Part shown: piece after piece, positions 29,936-44,700 of the stretch
Layout of the letters: each line of letters begins with the position of its first letter
Numbering within the stretch: the stretch's first letter is position 1
Assembly (NCBI RefSeq): GCF_947242115.1
Contig: NC_074713.1
Location: 7,685,501 to 7,749,500, forward strand
DNA: 64,000 nucleotides
From: Biomphalaria glabrata
Lineage: Eukaryota; Mollusca; Gastropoda; Planorbidae
Direction: 5' to 3'
Position numbers and translations under genes: made by a program
The notes under the pieces: generated by a model
The model's database searches: none
Seen by the model: only the letters and a program-made list of their open reading frames with translations
Told to the model about the DNA's origin: nothing

Positions 29936-32329
29936 CAAAACAATCATCATGTGTAGATTTGGCAGCAGTTTCAATAACAGCTACTTATTATCAACATTAA
30001 TATATAGATAGAAGACAGTTCCTTTAAACAAAATTTAAGCTGTGTTTGCTTAACCACCACTACTTGCCACTCCCCTAAACTGAGGCTACAAAAGTTGAAA
30101 CAGCAACATATATATATATATATATATACACTCATGCATATAAATGTTTTGCCCCTTTCTTTATTGGCTATTTTGGAATCCAGCTGGTGAGACATTTGAG
30201 ACCCAAATAAAAGCCTTGAAAAAGACAAGATGCAGATGTTGAAAATAAAACTTTAATAACTCCTCAGCAGATGACAACTTTGTAGGCATGAAATGTGTAA
30301 AATATATATGCAGGTCATAAATGGATTTTTAAAAAATAATAATATACAGCACTCAAGATTAATAATAATAATTAATAATAATTAATAATCTTAATAAAAG
30401 GTGATTCTATTTTGATCTATAGATCTTAATTTTTATAAAGTAGTGTTTTAATTATCTTCTTCTTCGAAGAAGATAATTAGTAATAGAATATAATAAATAT
30501 AATATATTTGTGAAATACCACTATCATTGACTAATTTCATAAAGAGATCTCTGGAACTGCCTGAAGCTAAACTACAAATATTTAATAACACAAAATATAC
30601 TACCTTCCCTTTTTAAGCACTAAATAATTATTTTCGTGCATAACTCTCCATAGTAACACTACTTCATATAAATAATCTGATATTTCCTTCCCCCCACCCC
30701 CCCTTTCCCAATGAAAAAGTTGCATGAATATATGGTTTATGTGATCACAACAAAATGAATGTTTGTGTGTGTGGGTGTGTGTGTGTGTGGAGATAAGATG
30801 AGCACTATAATTATTTTTTTTTTAATGTTGTCCATCAAAATTGAAGTGCCAAAATAACCAATATATTGCTTATAAACTATTTCAACACAAGAGTATAACA
30901 AATTCTAGAATTAACAGACCAAGAATGTATATATAATATATGTCTGGGAAATGTTACAGTGTTAGCTGTTACAATGTAGGCAGGCCTTAATAATTAGATT
31001 ATCAATGCAGATCTTTTTCTCTTCACCTTTTGGTATAATATATAATCCACTGATTCTGTTGAATGAGTAGACTATTAAATTAGAATCTAGCTTGCAATGC
31101 ATAATAAAAATGAACGCTTGCTATTATTAATACTTATAGTTACTACTAGTGCTAAAAAAAAAAAAGCTATAGATGTATCTAGGACTAAGATTATATAACT
31201 ATACTATAGGCCTATTATTAGTATTATAGAGTTTAGACTTCACTATATACTATATAGACTGCCTGAGTAGAGTTAGAACCTAGATCTAGATAATCTTGTC
31301 TAAATCTAGACTACTAGATCTACCAATACAACAATGATTTATATAGATCTTATATGTCTCTCTCTCTATATATAATATTTTTTTAAAGTCAAAGAATAAG
31401 AAGATCACTACGACTAGTCTACATTAAATGTAAGGGAAAATAATTTACTGTGTTAATAAATTAATACTATTAATATCTGCACTATTACTATTTACTACTA
31501 TATAATTTTAGACCATACCTCTTGTTAAACCAGTAATTTAATTTGATTAAATCATATTGTACATCTATAATAGATCTGATACACGTTGAAAATATCCTGA
31601 CAGTCAGAAATAGTTGAGGTAATGGTCCTAAGCCTTTACCATACCTGGCCTGTCCTACATACGATTTGTCCAGGTAAATCTACACATTGACATCTCGACT
31701 ACACATTTGCGACAAGCCGACTTCCACCCTTCCCGCTACAAAAGTCGATCTCGCGAATGATGCGGAAATATCCTGGTTAGAGCTGATGACCTAGCATGAC
31801 ATTTGCATTTCGAGGTCAATTCTTTCCTAAAATAATAAAAAGAAAAAGGTGTCACACAAGGATGCAATAAAAGGCAACGAAGCGTTGTAGCCTAGTTACT
31901 AGTACACTATGTGTAATATGTGCTTTTAACAGTGGTGTTGAAAATTGTGTGCTTACAAGCGGATCGGTGGAGCTGGAGAGTCTATCATTTGTAAATGTAG
32001 CCTACTTGTCTAGTCTAAACTAGACTCATAGTAGGGTTACCAGACATCTGCACGGAGCAGGACATAATGTTTGTATAGGAGGGGCCGGGAAATATGTAAA
32101 AACTTTAAAGAACAGATAAAAGCCGGAAATTTTCACACTTTCTCGAGAACACCTAATATTTGTAAGGGCCTATATATAGATCTATATATTAAAAGCGCGT
32201 GTATGTTTTGGTGAGGATTTTTGTGTTTTGGGGGTGGCGCCGAAATAAAAAAAAATGTAGAAATATTTTGATATTGAATAGAGAAGCATAAGAAAAATCA
32301 GATATTGTATGTAAGACCTAAATGCCTGC

Positions 32330-33260
32330 TCTGAAAATGATCTGCAGAGCATCGTCAGTGGTACTTCTCAAGAGCATGCTCAGACTTTGGCCTTACCATT
32401 AATACAAACAAGACTGAAGTCTTATATCTACCTGCTCCTGGGAAAGCCTACTCGGATCCAAGCATCACTATAAATGGACAGGATATAAACGCAGTGGAAA
32501 AATTCACATATCTTGGCAGCACACTCTCCAGAAACGGAAAAATCGACAGTGAAATCGACCTGCATATCGCCAAGACCAGTGCATCCTATGGCCGACTGTC
32601 TAAAAATGTCTGGAACAGACGTGGTATCACCACAAACACAAAGCTAGTTGTCTATAGAGCCGTCATCCTCCCTACATTGCTCTATGCCTCAGAAACATGG
32701 ACATTGTACAGAAAACATGCAAAGAAACTGAACCACTTCCATATGACATGTCTGAGAAAAATACTAAATGTCAAATGGCAAGACAAAATACCAGATACTG
32801 AAGTCCTTCGAAGAGCGTGCCTGCAAAGCATCCACACAATCCTGATGCAGTCCCAGCTGCGATGGGCAGGTCACATCTACAGAATGGAAGACCACCGCAT
32901 CCCTAAACGACTCTTGTATGGCCAACTAAGCGCTGAAGGCGTTCAGCATAGACTCAGGCACCTGGGAGACAGGGGCACATGACAGAGCATCATGGCGTCG
33001 CGCTGTGAAAACTGGCGCACAGGTTGCTGAGGAAAAAAGAACAACGCTGGCAGAAGAAAAACGCCAGAGAAGAAAAGCAAGGCAAATGACACTAGCTCCA
33101 GCTGGAATAACCTGCCCAGTGTGCGGCCGAACATTCCGGGCTCACATATAGGTCTCACCAGTCACATAAGGAGGCATAAAAACTCCAGTGCAAAGCCCTC
33201 ATCCCCCTGGATGACAAAGTGGTCATCATCGAACCACTATGGACGTACTATATTAGGCCT
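32330..33260 (+). mobile_element. LINE fragment: RT C-terminus plus zinc-finger tail
   Basis: A long open stretch (about 32380-32980) encodes the C-terminal LINE segment FTYLGSTLSRNGKID, VYRAVILPTLLYASETWTL, LNHFHMTCLRKIL and LRWAGHIYRMEDHRIPKRLL. It continues in other frames to a C2H2-like CPVCGRTFRAH near 33115 and the 3' UTR to about 33260. 5'-truncated, with frame changes after 32940. A second copy is at 23205-23790. Confidence 0.9.
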
Positions 33261-33519
33261 ATTGTGTGTAAAAAAAACAAAACACTTTTAATATGTCCCT
33301 CATATTCACTTTCATAATACTTTTTTTTTTATTAATATTATTACATCCTGGACACACACTTCTGTGGTCCATCAATTGAGTTTTAATGAATGCTTAAAAA
33401 AAGGAAGTTTGCCAACAATTGTGTGTTTTTAAACATTAGTAGGCTTTATAATAAAGGATTATGACAAAACAAAGAATGCAAAATATTTTAGGCTAAAATA
33501 TCGTGAAAAGGGCTTATAG

Positions 33520-33612
33520 TTGTTCTAAGCTAAGTGAGTAATAACAGGTTAACTTTTCATATTTTTTCTAAGCTAAGTGAGTAATAACAGGTTAACTTTT
33601 CATATTTTTTCC
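33520..33612. repeat. 45-bp direct duplication
   Basis: TCTAAGCTAAGTGAGTAATA followed by ACAGGTTAACTTTTCATATT occurs twice in a row, nearly identical. A recent tandem duplication in intergenic DNA. Confidence 0.8.
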
Positions 33613-35101
33613 AAGTAGAAGAGCTAGTGATGAGTTTACGGGGAAAAAAAATTGAGGAAAATTCAGTATATGCATTATAATCTTTAAGAAAAATATAGGT
33701 TACAACACTCAAAACTCGTTAAAAATCTAAAATTTTAAACTCTAAAATTCAATTTTTATGTATAGGCCCTCAAATGACTAAAATAAAAAACATACTGAAC
33801 CCCCCCCCCCCCAAAAAAAAAACAACAACAACATGAGTACACTTACATAATTCCATGTGTTCAGTAGTTGTTTTTTTCAAGGGAGATGACAAATAAATCC
33901 ACAAAGTGCGTAAAAAAAAACATAGGGGAAGCAACTTTCTGTATATCTATTTTAGTCTACTTTTGGATTTAATTAATAAAAATATTATATAAATATTATT
34001 ATATTTACTATTTATATAAATCAATAAACAAAACATGTAAATAAATTAATAAAATTGGTATTTATGAATGTTTTATATTATATTAGGGGATACATTATTT
34101 TTAAATTAAAATGTATAACGCTATTTTTATTGCGGGAAACAATATTTCTTATAATTTTCAAAATTACATCATTTTATGTTCCGTTATATATAGTTCCATG
34201 AAAATATTTTTGCCGCGACTTTATAAAATCAAAGTCGCTTATCGCATTTAAATTTCCTAACAATCTTCACATAGATTTAGACACGTCATTATGAAGATTA
34301 CGGAGCAATGCAGTATTTCATTATTATTATTCTACTTTATTGACTATTGGTAATGAATAGCCCCCCGCCCCCCCCCCCCCCATACGAACTGGTCCAGACA
34401 AATGATAGGATCTTAGCGCTTTGAGAAAGCTGAAAGCATGAAACTGCGCTATAGAAAGACAATGGGTAAGAATACCTCTAATCGCACAGATTTATTATTG
34501 TTAGTCTATATCTATTACAAATTTATTAGGTCTACATCCATACTAATTGATACAATTACACTTAGTATATGCTTTAAAAAAATATTTGTGTTTTTTCTAG
34601 TTAAAACTTGCATCTTCATAATTTGTAGATGCTCTGCTGTCCATGGCTTCCATTTTCCATCCTTTCTGGGCAGGTATAACGTTATGGTGGAAGACTTGGG
34701 GTGTAAACACTGAAATTTGGTTAATAGTTTTCTTGTGAGACCGTCAATATCATGTAGGTCAGTGTCACTCCATTTTATGACCGAAAGTGCGAAGGAGTAT
34801 AGGTACTAGGAGTGGGACTGCAATTTATTTCAATGATGAAGTTGTTGCCAGACCTCGTTAATTATATTTATAAAGAAAGTCCTCTCTCTCTCTCTCTTTT
34901 TATATATCTATTGGCCTTCTGGTTTATTCAATGATATTTGAAGAGAGATGCAGATTTATTATATTATCGTTAATACTGGGTGCCTTGCTCCTTTTAATAC
35001 TTATCTAATCCAAAGGACATGCAAATATCATTGCCGAATTTTTTTTTACCATTTAAATTTACACACTGAAACAGAGAAAAATTACAGAGCTTAATTAAAT
35101 G

Positions 35102-35208
<107 letters not shown>

Positions 35209-35244
35209 GTGACATACATTTTTGTGTACATTTGTGTCCACCCT

Positions 35245-35350
35245 AAAACCAATGTGGCAAAATATGTAGGTCACAACTGGGGCCACGCAGCCACTGGAGA
35301 TACAGCATTCCTCACTAATCTTCGGACCTGAAGACAAGCCTTATTATATT
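35245..35350 (+). repeat. Dispersed repeat Z, copy 2
   Basis: CAATGTGGCAAAATATGTAG, GGGGCCACGCAGCCA, GCATTCCTCACTAATC and GACAAGCCTTATTATATT. It lies just right of the long (TA)n tract. Confidence 0.75.
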
Positions 35351-35749
35351 ATTAAAACCAAATTAGTTCTATGAAGTTGCTTGGATAAAGGATTGATAGC
35401 AAGGCAAAACTAGAGCGGAGATAGAGAATCTCCTTGGTATATAACTCTTCTTATTGTAGTCTAAAATCTTGTTTAAAAAAATGGATAACATATTCAAATT
35501 AAATTTACAACAAACATTTTGTTACAATACTTTATTTTTTAATTTTGCGAATTAGTTTTAAAACTTTCATGGGTCTTTTTTTTCGACTGTTAGATCTAGA
35601 CAAAAACTAATCTAAGTGAGTAATGTATGTAATCAAATATGGTCGACGTTTGTTATTGTCCGATTTACTGCAGTGTTGTCATCTTTGAAGAAAAAAAAAC
35701 AAAGATTTGTGCGATGAAATTTTATAGTTTCTAGAAATTTTGATGCAGT

Positions 35750-38700
35750 ATGTCTTGTCAGCTCTTATTACTGTCGAAATTTCAGGATATAGCATCAGTA
35801 CGACGTTTTTTCTTTCCTTCTTTGTCTAAAGAAGGAACTCCTAATAAAGATGTTGATCTAAATTCAACACCAGCTGATCTTAAAGGTACCGATTTAACGC
35901 AATAAGTAAAAAAAAATAAAAAATAAAGTAGACAAAGCTGTGGCTTAAATATGGAAATGAAGATTTAAAACTAGGTATAGCTTTAGACTCAAATGACTAT
36001 AACTATAAGTATAACTAGAGTACTAGAGTCTATAATATTAATAATATAGGGATGTGAAATAAAAAAATTATCTTTGAAAAAAACAACTTTTCGTTAGTAC
36101 ATCATAAAAATACTTCGAAAGAACTTTCCAATGGTGTATAAATTATGAATGTAGGTTAAACAGTTAGAAAGTTATGATTTTTTTTGTGGCGTTTTGACCT
36201 AACATTGGTTGACATGGAACAATGAAGATGAGAGAATCTAGCTCGCTCAGCCTGCGAGACACACCCCCCGCTCAAAATGTTAAAAAGTTGGAATTGAGTT
36301 GCGTAAACGATAGATCTACTTATTAAATAAGAAATTAAATAGTAGATCTAGTATTATAAGTAAATTTCTAGCTCACAAATCTGATTTCATTTATAATTAT
36401 GAACTTCACTTGTTTAGAATGTAAAAATTGATAAAATAAACAAATTATCGGGTCTAGAGCTACAAGAAATGTCTGAGGGGTGTGGACAAAATGGCTGCAT
36501 TGTGATGGGAGAAATTAACAAAATATTTAAAAAGAGGGATCAAAATCGCCTGAAACAATTTTTTTCAAATGCGTTTTAAAATTTAAAAAAAATAGAAGCG
36601 ATCATAAAAACTCTTTAAAATCTATTTAGACCTATACATAAATACTATATCTACTAGCCTATGCAAGATTTTATTCTTAAAATAGATGTCATGTAAATGA
36701 AAAGACTGACAAATGTATAAATAAAACCCTTAAGTCTAGTTATTAGTAATATAGTTCTGTGCATAGTCATCAAAGAGATTTTTTTTATGGAAGTGGTAAG
36801 TAAAGTTCCCCTTTCAGACCATGTGGTCTATAGGGCAGATGATGTAAAGGTCATCTGTTTCTGTGGTATATGGTTAACAAGGATGTCATGTGGCCAGCAC
36901 AATGACCAACCGCCTTTACTTTTAACCCAACTAATGTCAGGTACCCATATAAGCTACATTGAAATTTGTAAAGACCTAAATGAGACCATTTTATCTGGTT
37001 GTCTATGACTAAGTGACATGTGGAGAATTCACAGAACTTCATTCTCTCACTATAAAGCCTTCTACCCTATTCCAGTAGCAAGATTTTGTAAAAAAAAAAA
37101 ACAATAGTTATATATTGGTCCCCTCTCCCCCATAACTCTTAAAAGAATGTCAACATATATGTATCAAAATCTAAAAGTATATTTTGTTGTAGAACTGGTC
37201 AGGCTTGGACATGTTTTAAACTCACAAACTATATATTATACTTTTGCTAAGATTTCAATCTCAAACCCCTTGGTTTAACCTCTCAGCCACCATGATTTAG
37301 TTTTTTTTTTCATTTCTTTTTTTAGTAGCATTGCTTTGAATAATTATTATATGTGTGACTGTTCTAGTAGATAATGATGGATGGGAACAAGACTGGGGGT
37401 TCGATGATCAAGAAGTCACTACAGAAACCAGCAACGTTGACACTAATGGTGACAAAGAGTTACAAAATAAATGGCTACAGAACTGTCTTCTGTCACTCTC
37501 GCCCACTAATGATGTTTTAGCCATTGCTCATGAAAATAAAATCTGTGTGCTCACCCGTAAGTCTAGTCACATTAGAAAACTTCTTTTTATTTATATACTT
37601 AAGTTTTTCAGTGATATTTCTCAACATTATTTTAAACTTTTACTGTATTCTGTCTCATGAAAGTCAATGAATTTTGTTTTCCTCAGAGAAATGGGATCCA
37701 AAGAAAAAAGGGGAAGAAATTGACTCTAGTCTGACACCTGTGTGGGAGGGTGTTTTGGGACTGGATGAAAGGTATTTAAAAAGTCTGTGTCCAGGGATAG
37801 GAACAAACTTTTAGAGCTTGTCTAAAACAGAAACAAAAGAAGTTAAATTAACAATCTAAAACACAATTTTTTTTTCTTTTTTTTTTTTGGTGTTTAGATT
37901 TGAACAACCATCAAATTTTACAACTGACAGACTGAAATCCAAATTTAAATCTGGATAAAGAAAACAATTATTTTTTTTTACATTTCAATATTTGATTTTT
38001 ATTGCCAATGTGATTTAATAATTTTTTTTTAAATTGTTTTTAGAGAAACAATCTCAGCTGTTTTGTGCTTACCATTGTCTTCACAGAAAAGGTTTGTATA
38101 GCATCAGTTTTCACCTTGTTTATGTTTCATAGAAGATATATAACATTGTAAGAAAGGGAAAAAAAATTAATCCTGTTATTGATATAATAAAAAAAAAAAG
38201 TTATAATTAGAGTAGTATCTATTCTCTCTTAGCTTTGATAGAAACTTTTATTTTGATATTTAACCTAAGTACTTCACTTTTTTTTTGTTCAATAATAATA
38301 TAAATGTGTGTAAACATTAAATAATACTTGCTGTTTATTGTCTTAGGAGCACTCAGGGTGGACCGGACTGGACATGCATCATTGTTGGATTTTCATCTGG
38401 ATTTGTTCGGATGTACACACAGGTTATAGAAGCATAAATAGTATTCATGCACCGTTAGTGTGCTAAGCTGCTCAGATGATACATATATTTAAGCATCGGT
38501 TCATTTCTCTCTAACAGAATGGCGTGCTACTTCTATCTCAGTTGCTGCATATGGAAAAGGTAGAAAGGTTGAAATGCAGGACATATTCACCGCCACGCTT
38601 CCTTGGTCTTTCTGAGACAGTAAGTGGTCTTTGACTTTTGTTTTGAAGAATTATTCAACTTTTACTTTATTTAGAGGCCCCAGATAAGATTACGTCCCAA

Positions 38701-41700
38701 AACCACCAGTGTGGTGAACTGCCTGACATGGAAAGCACTACAGTTTATCTCGTTTATAGGACTGGTTCCTGAACTCTTGAAATCAATAATGAGAACATCA
38801 AAGAAGATTCCAACCCTTTTTTTACCCACATTGTTTTAAATGTTTTAAAAGATTTAAAGCTTAAGATGCATTTTGTTTTAATCTTTAAGTAAAATGATAG
38901 AGTGTTCTTTATAGAATAAGAAGTATATTACACTAGTTTTTCTATGGCCTATTAGTGTTTCGTTTAAGACCAGTTCAATGGCTATTCACCTTTCCTTTCC
39001 TGTACTGGTACTTATATAGAACTGGGTGGACTCAGGTCTTAAACATTTTAAAATGATTGGCAATAGAGTTCAGTATTAAAACCTAGAGTCAATTTTTTTT
39101 TAAATTTTTGTTACTTGCTATTCAAACACATTATTATTTCTTTGTTCAGCATGATGAACTGCTGATCATGTACACAAAGTCAATAGTGTCTATTGATGGC
39201 TTTAGTTTAGTTCAGTCACTCCGAGCTTGCTGTAACCAAGTTGCAAGAGGTGAGTTTGTATGTCCTTGTGGTGCTGACAGATTTGGTGTAGCTACATATT
39301 GCTTCCAATATGTAGTAGTTGTCACAAACCGCGATTAAAGAGGGGTAGCCTTGGGTGGTTGTGTAGGTCATTGTCTTAACATCTACCAGTGGAGCAATAT
39401 CACACTCTCCAAGGAGACTCAACTCTTATTATTAAACTATTTAACATATCTACAATAGACGTCATGTGGATCATCTGATCAATGCAAACAAAAATAGTTA
39501 ACTTCATAGTCCAACACAGACTCTCTATCACCGATAGGAAAACTTTCCTACTCTAACAAGGCTCGACTAACTCTCTCAAAGCTCTTTCTCCAACTCTGAC
39601 CAACTCTCTCAAAGCCCTTTCTCCAACTCTGACCAACTCTCTCAAAGCCCTTTCTCCAACTCTGACCAACTCTCTCAAAATCTTTCTCCAACTCTGACCA
39701 ACTCTCTCAAAGCCCTTTCTCCAACTCTGACCAACTCTCTCAAAATCTTTCTCCAATTCTGACCAACTCTCTCAAAGCCCTTTCTCCAACTCTGACATAA
39801 CTCAGAACCCAGTCACCAACTCAGACAATTAACTTATTTTAAATCTTACACACTTCATGGACCTGTTGACCAGGTTATTACCTCTTGTGATAGCTATGGT
39901 CAACATTTCAACACCCGAGGTAGAGTAAATATAAACAAACATGGTTTGTAACAGTATTAGATTCGTATACACTAACAAACACATATTTCATGTCTGTGTA
40001 ACTTGTAACTTTATTCTTCTATTGGACCTTCATATTGACCGACCTTGCTTTCAATATCCCCCTCTTCTGCCAACTTACTATCCTTTGCAACTTTCATGAT
40101 TCAGATGTTAGCAAATAAATCACTGAGTTTATCACTACATTACAATAACATTACAAGTCAGACAAAACAAGCACATTTACTATCACACCCACCTTCTAAT
40201 AAAATAGTCAATTATATTTATTCTAAAATTTCTAGTTTTTTTTTTTAATGTGAAATGTATAAAAGTTTATGTGTATATAAAAGAAAAAGGAAATTAGAAA
40301 TGGTTAAATTTCTTATTTAATGGTTATTTCAACAAGTCATCTGTACCTATATGTTCTTTAGTTTACTGATCTAAAATATGTAATGTAATAAAAATGATTT
40401 TCTCCATTAGTGTGGTACATTGAAATAGTAGGCTACAGAAACTGAAGATCTTTACATAGAAAAAGTATGCTCCAAGCATTACTAAAAAAAAATTATTGTT
40501 TTTTTAATTGGGTCAGTCAACATTGTAACTAATTCAATTGACATCTCCACACTTTTGTCTCAACCCTGATAAATAGTTGTATGCTTTTAATTTGTATTTG
40601 TTTTATGTTCAGCAACGGCAAGCGGCACGGAAAATCTCCTCCAGCCTCCCCCTCTTGAATACAAAAAATGGTTTTTGGCGGAACAAGAACAAGTTTGTGA
40701 TTATGTTGCTTGCGGTCAGTTACATTTGTTGCTATACACACAATAGTAGCCCACAGGTTAATGCTGGATTAAGGAAAAAATAATAAAGTAATAATAAACA
40801 AGAAATTACCATAAGATTAATGAAAGCAGAAAATCTGGTGATTCTGTAAAATTTTATGCAATTCTGCCTTAAGAAGTATTACTTATGCATAGAAATCAGT
40901 TTTGTAGACTTCCATACCTTTTCTTGGGCTACCATCACACAATTATTACTAGAGATCTGTTTTGCCTAAATACATTAAAAAAAACAAAATTATGAATAAA
41001 TTACTTAATTTATATTTACATTTTTTAATTATAGGTTTCCTTTAAAAGGCTTATCTCCCTTATTTCAGTATTATATCTATTCACACAGGTGTTGCTTGTG
41101 CTAACCCATTTGATCAGCTAAAGGCAGCCTCCATGTTAGGTGGAGTTAAGGCTTCCGTAAAAACCTCTCCACCAACTATGTCTGTCTTCATGACCTCTGG
41201 TAATCATCCTTATGTTGGATTCTTTTACGCTATTGAGGTCAGTTCACTACTTAACAATTTTATATAAATTAATCAGAAATAAATCAGAATTTTATTTCAA
41301 TTAAATAATTGTCTCCAAACTATCTTGAGTGTATTCTAGTTTCCTTTAGTTTGTTTAACAAATGCTGTGTAGTAAAAGTTCTAATTTAAGAAAACTTGAA
41401 AGATTTTTTCAAAGTTTTGAGAAAGTCTTGAATCTTTTCATAAGCCAATAGACAATAGTTGTTTGAAAAAAAAAATAATCTCAGTACTTGACTATGTAGC
41501 CCATATTTAATGAGGCTGTAAATGCATCCTTACATTTATTGAAAAAAAATCTGGAAATGTCTGGAATTAAATTTTTAAGAAGCAGTGTGAAGCCTGTAAC
41601 TTCTTATATATCTAGCTGTTTTCTAAATTTATTTTTTTTCCAAATTTACAATGCATTTACATTTGGGAATATTATCAGACAATCATATTATCTTTGAATA

Positions 41701-44700
41701 CCATAAGGTATGTATTTATACAATTTGTCCAGGGTTTCACACAACCAATTTTATCAGAAGTGGCAATTGCTATGGCAAACAAAATCAAGTCTGCAATACT
41801 ATCTGCTGCTAGGTGAGACTAGACAGTGTTAGAACATAAATACATTAAAACCTCTTTAAAAAGTGCAATCATACAATTTTAACGTTTGCTATTTCTTTCT
41901 TTTACTTATAACATTTCATGCTTTTTTTTTTATTTCACTTCTCAGTGGATGGTTGGGTTTTGGTGGGAAAGCCAAGGAGGAGAAAGAAAAGCCTCCAAAA
42001 ATTGAGCCTGCCACACCATTGCCTTTAAGGTTAGCTTATTTTATTCAAGTTACATACAACTAACAATTCTTATTTGATTAGTTTTTTGTTCTGCTTGTTT
42101 GGAAGTTAAAATCAGAAACAAAAATGAATACGATTCATTTTATCAGATTTGGATTACCAGACAAACGGCGTGTTGGTGAAAACATTATCTTATCTCCTAA
42201 CAACAACTACGCAGCAACAACAGACAGTTTTGGGCGTGTTATACTGATAGATGTTCAACGTGGAGTGGCTGTCAGAATGTGGAAAGGTGACTACAACTTG
42301 AATTTCCATTTAAAGAGCAAAAACATCTAGCTTTCTGTTTTGTTGAACTTGTATGTCATTAAAAGACTTTGAGATTTTAAAGTTTCTTGTTTTGCTATAA
42401 GTTAAAATCATAAACCAAAAATGAAATAAAAATTTTTTGTGGGATGTGAAGGCATGTTTCCTGCCCAAAGACAATTACCTTTTCTGATCCATAGTAAAAC
42501 TTTAAATAGAATTTGTAGGACTATTTGAGTTGTCTAAATGTTTGGACTTAACTAAATCCCAGCTACCAGGAAGGAATGTAAGCTCAAGACCTTAGGTTCA
42601 GGATCAAAACATTTTTGTATCATTCAATGACCAGACCATGTTCTCACAACGTCACCAGATCTTAAAGCTTATACACACTTTTCTTTTGATTGAATTAGTG
42701 TCTGTATAAGTATTTGTTTGTTTGTCACCAAGGTTATAGAGATGCACAACTAGGATGGGTTGAAGTGAAAGAAGAAAATGTGGAACCATGTAAAAACCAT
42801 GATCTTTACAGGCTGGCTCAGTTTCTTATTATCTATGCTCCCAGAAGAGGAATTTTAGAGGTAAACTGATAATATGTATCTTAGTTTAGAGCTGATGATG
42901 TGTGGTGGCTGAGTGATTTAGCACTTGGCTTCTGAACCTGGTAAAGACTTGGGATTTTGAATTTTAGGGTGCCTCTGAGTCCACCCCGCTCCAATGCGTA
43001 CCTGACATTAGTTGGGGCAGTTGGTTGTTGTGCTGCCCACATGACACCCTATAAACAGTTGGCAACAGAAACAGATGACCTTTACATCATCTGCCCTATA
43101 GATCACAAGGTCTGAAAAAGGGAACTTTTCTTTACTTTTTTGTTCAGAGCTGAGGTAATAGTCTGGGATACCCCTATAGCTAATGCATGTAAACTAATCA
43201 GATTGTTTATAGTATTTAAAGGCTCTGAATAGACTTTAGATTCATTAAATACATTTTACCAAGGAAGCATTTTACACAGTTTAAAAAGGTGTTTACCTGT
43301 TTTCTAAACATCTCCTAAGCATAACTATTCTTTTAAAATGATTAAAATGTTCCATATTTATCCAAAGGTTTGGCTGGCTGCACATGGACCTCGAGTGGCA
43401 GCTTTCAATGTCAGTAAATCCAGTTGTCTTATTTGTCCATGCTATGGAATGATGGGATTAAACAATGTGACATGTAAGGGAGTGAAATCCAAAGCCTTTC
43501 TGTGTGCGCTTATTGACCCTGATGGGATGATTAAAACTATTCACATTCCTTTTCATTTAGCACTAAGGTAAGTAATACTGTCGAGTTTATATAATAGTTA
43601 ACTATAAATTGTTAAAGAACTTCTACATGTGAGCTCTATATTTGCCCATAGGTCAAAGTCTAGAAATAATTGTATTCATTTATTAAATAAGAGAAGGCAT
43701 TCATCAGGAATCTTAAAGTAATCTATTGTGCCTCATGTATTAATGCTTGGAGTGTGAAAGCGAAGCAATTTTTTATCCAGTGATGAGAGAAATAAATAAA
43801 TATTTGTTTAGAGCTACTTGATTTCTTTCTTGAGATAATTAATAAATTAATCTTTGCCTCTTTCAAGATGTCTGTATGAGATTCAGGGTGTTCTATAGGT
43901 CCTTTTTAAACACTTTAGCTGTCTCTAGCAAAAGTGCTGCCATGCCATTGTAGTATTAGTGACAAGTCTACAGAAACACTTCTAATACCAGCTTACTTTT
44001 ATAGTCATAAAGGGAAGTGTGAAAACTCTAACTGGTGCCTAACTTTGAGACCCAAAGATGTCATGAAAGAAAGTTGTAGATGTTTAAAAAACAAAAGAGA
44101 ATTTAATGGAAACTAAGAATATATCTTTGCATTAGATTGACACAATATGTAGGCCATAGCCAAGATAGCCACAGGAAGTACTACACCCTTTCTCAATCAA
44201 TCCTAATATATTTATATTAATATTTTTGGATCATGTTTCATCACTGTAGTGACAAAAGTATAAAGAGAGCCAGAGATCTTCATTTATTAAAGAAATTGAA
44301 AGCATTTCTTAAAGAATCAGCTGAAGACAGAGGTCAGTCTACTGTTGTTTACATCAAATCTTGATATGCCATTTAAGTTGGGGAAATAGAATGCTAGGTT
44401 TCATGTATACATATTTTGTTTTTTTACAGCAATTTTACTTCCCTTTGTATTTTACAATCTATCTTAACTCTTTCTCTCCTAACCGACGATACAAACGTTG
44501 ATTCCATCAGAATGTGGTAAATAATTACAGAGAGAAAGAGTTAACTATGTCATGAAGTAAATAAATATGCATATGTACAGTAGGATAGGTCTTTGTGGAG
44601 TTTTTTTTTTTAAATATCAAGCTATGGTTCCTTACATAAAATTAGAAAAAAAAATTATTTATTAATTTTTTTTTCATTATCTTGCTAGTATCAGTTGCTG

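Noticed and set aside
30440-30482. Near-perfect palindrome around TCTTCGAAGA
   Set aside because: Short and similar to the TTCGAAG/TTTGAAG part of a LINE tail; not enough to call a regulatory element.
39553-39756. Minus-strand repeat frame with RVGQSWRK units
   Set aside because: Translation of the 33-bp minisatellite inside a RAB3GAP2 intron.
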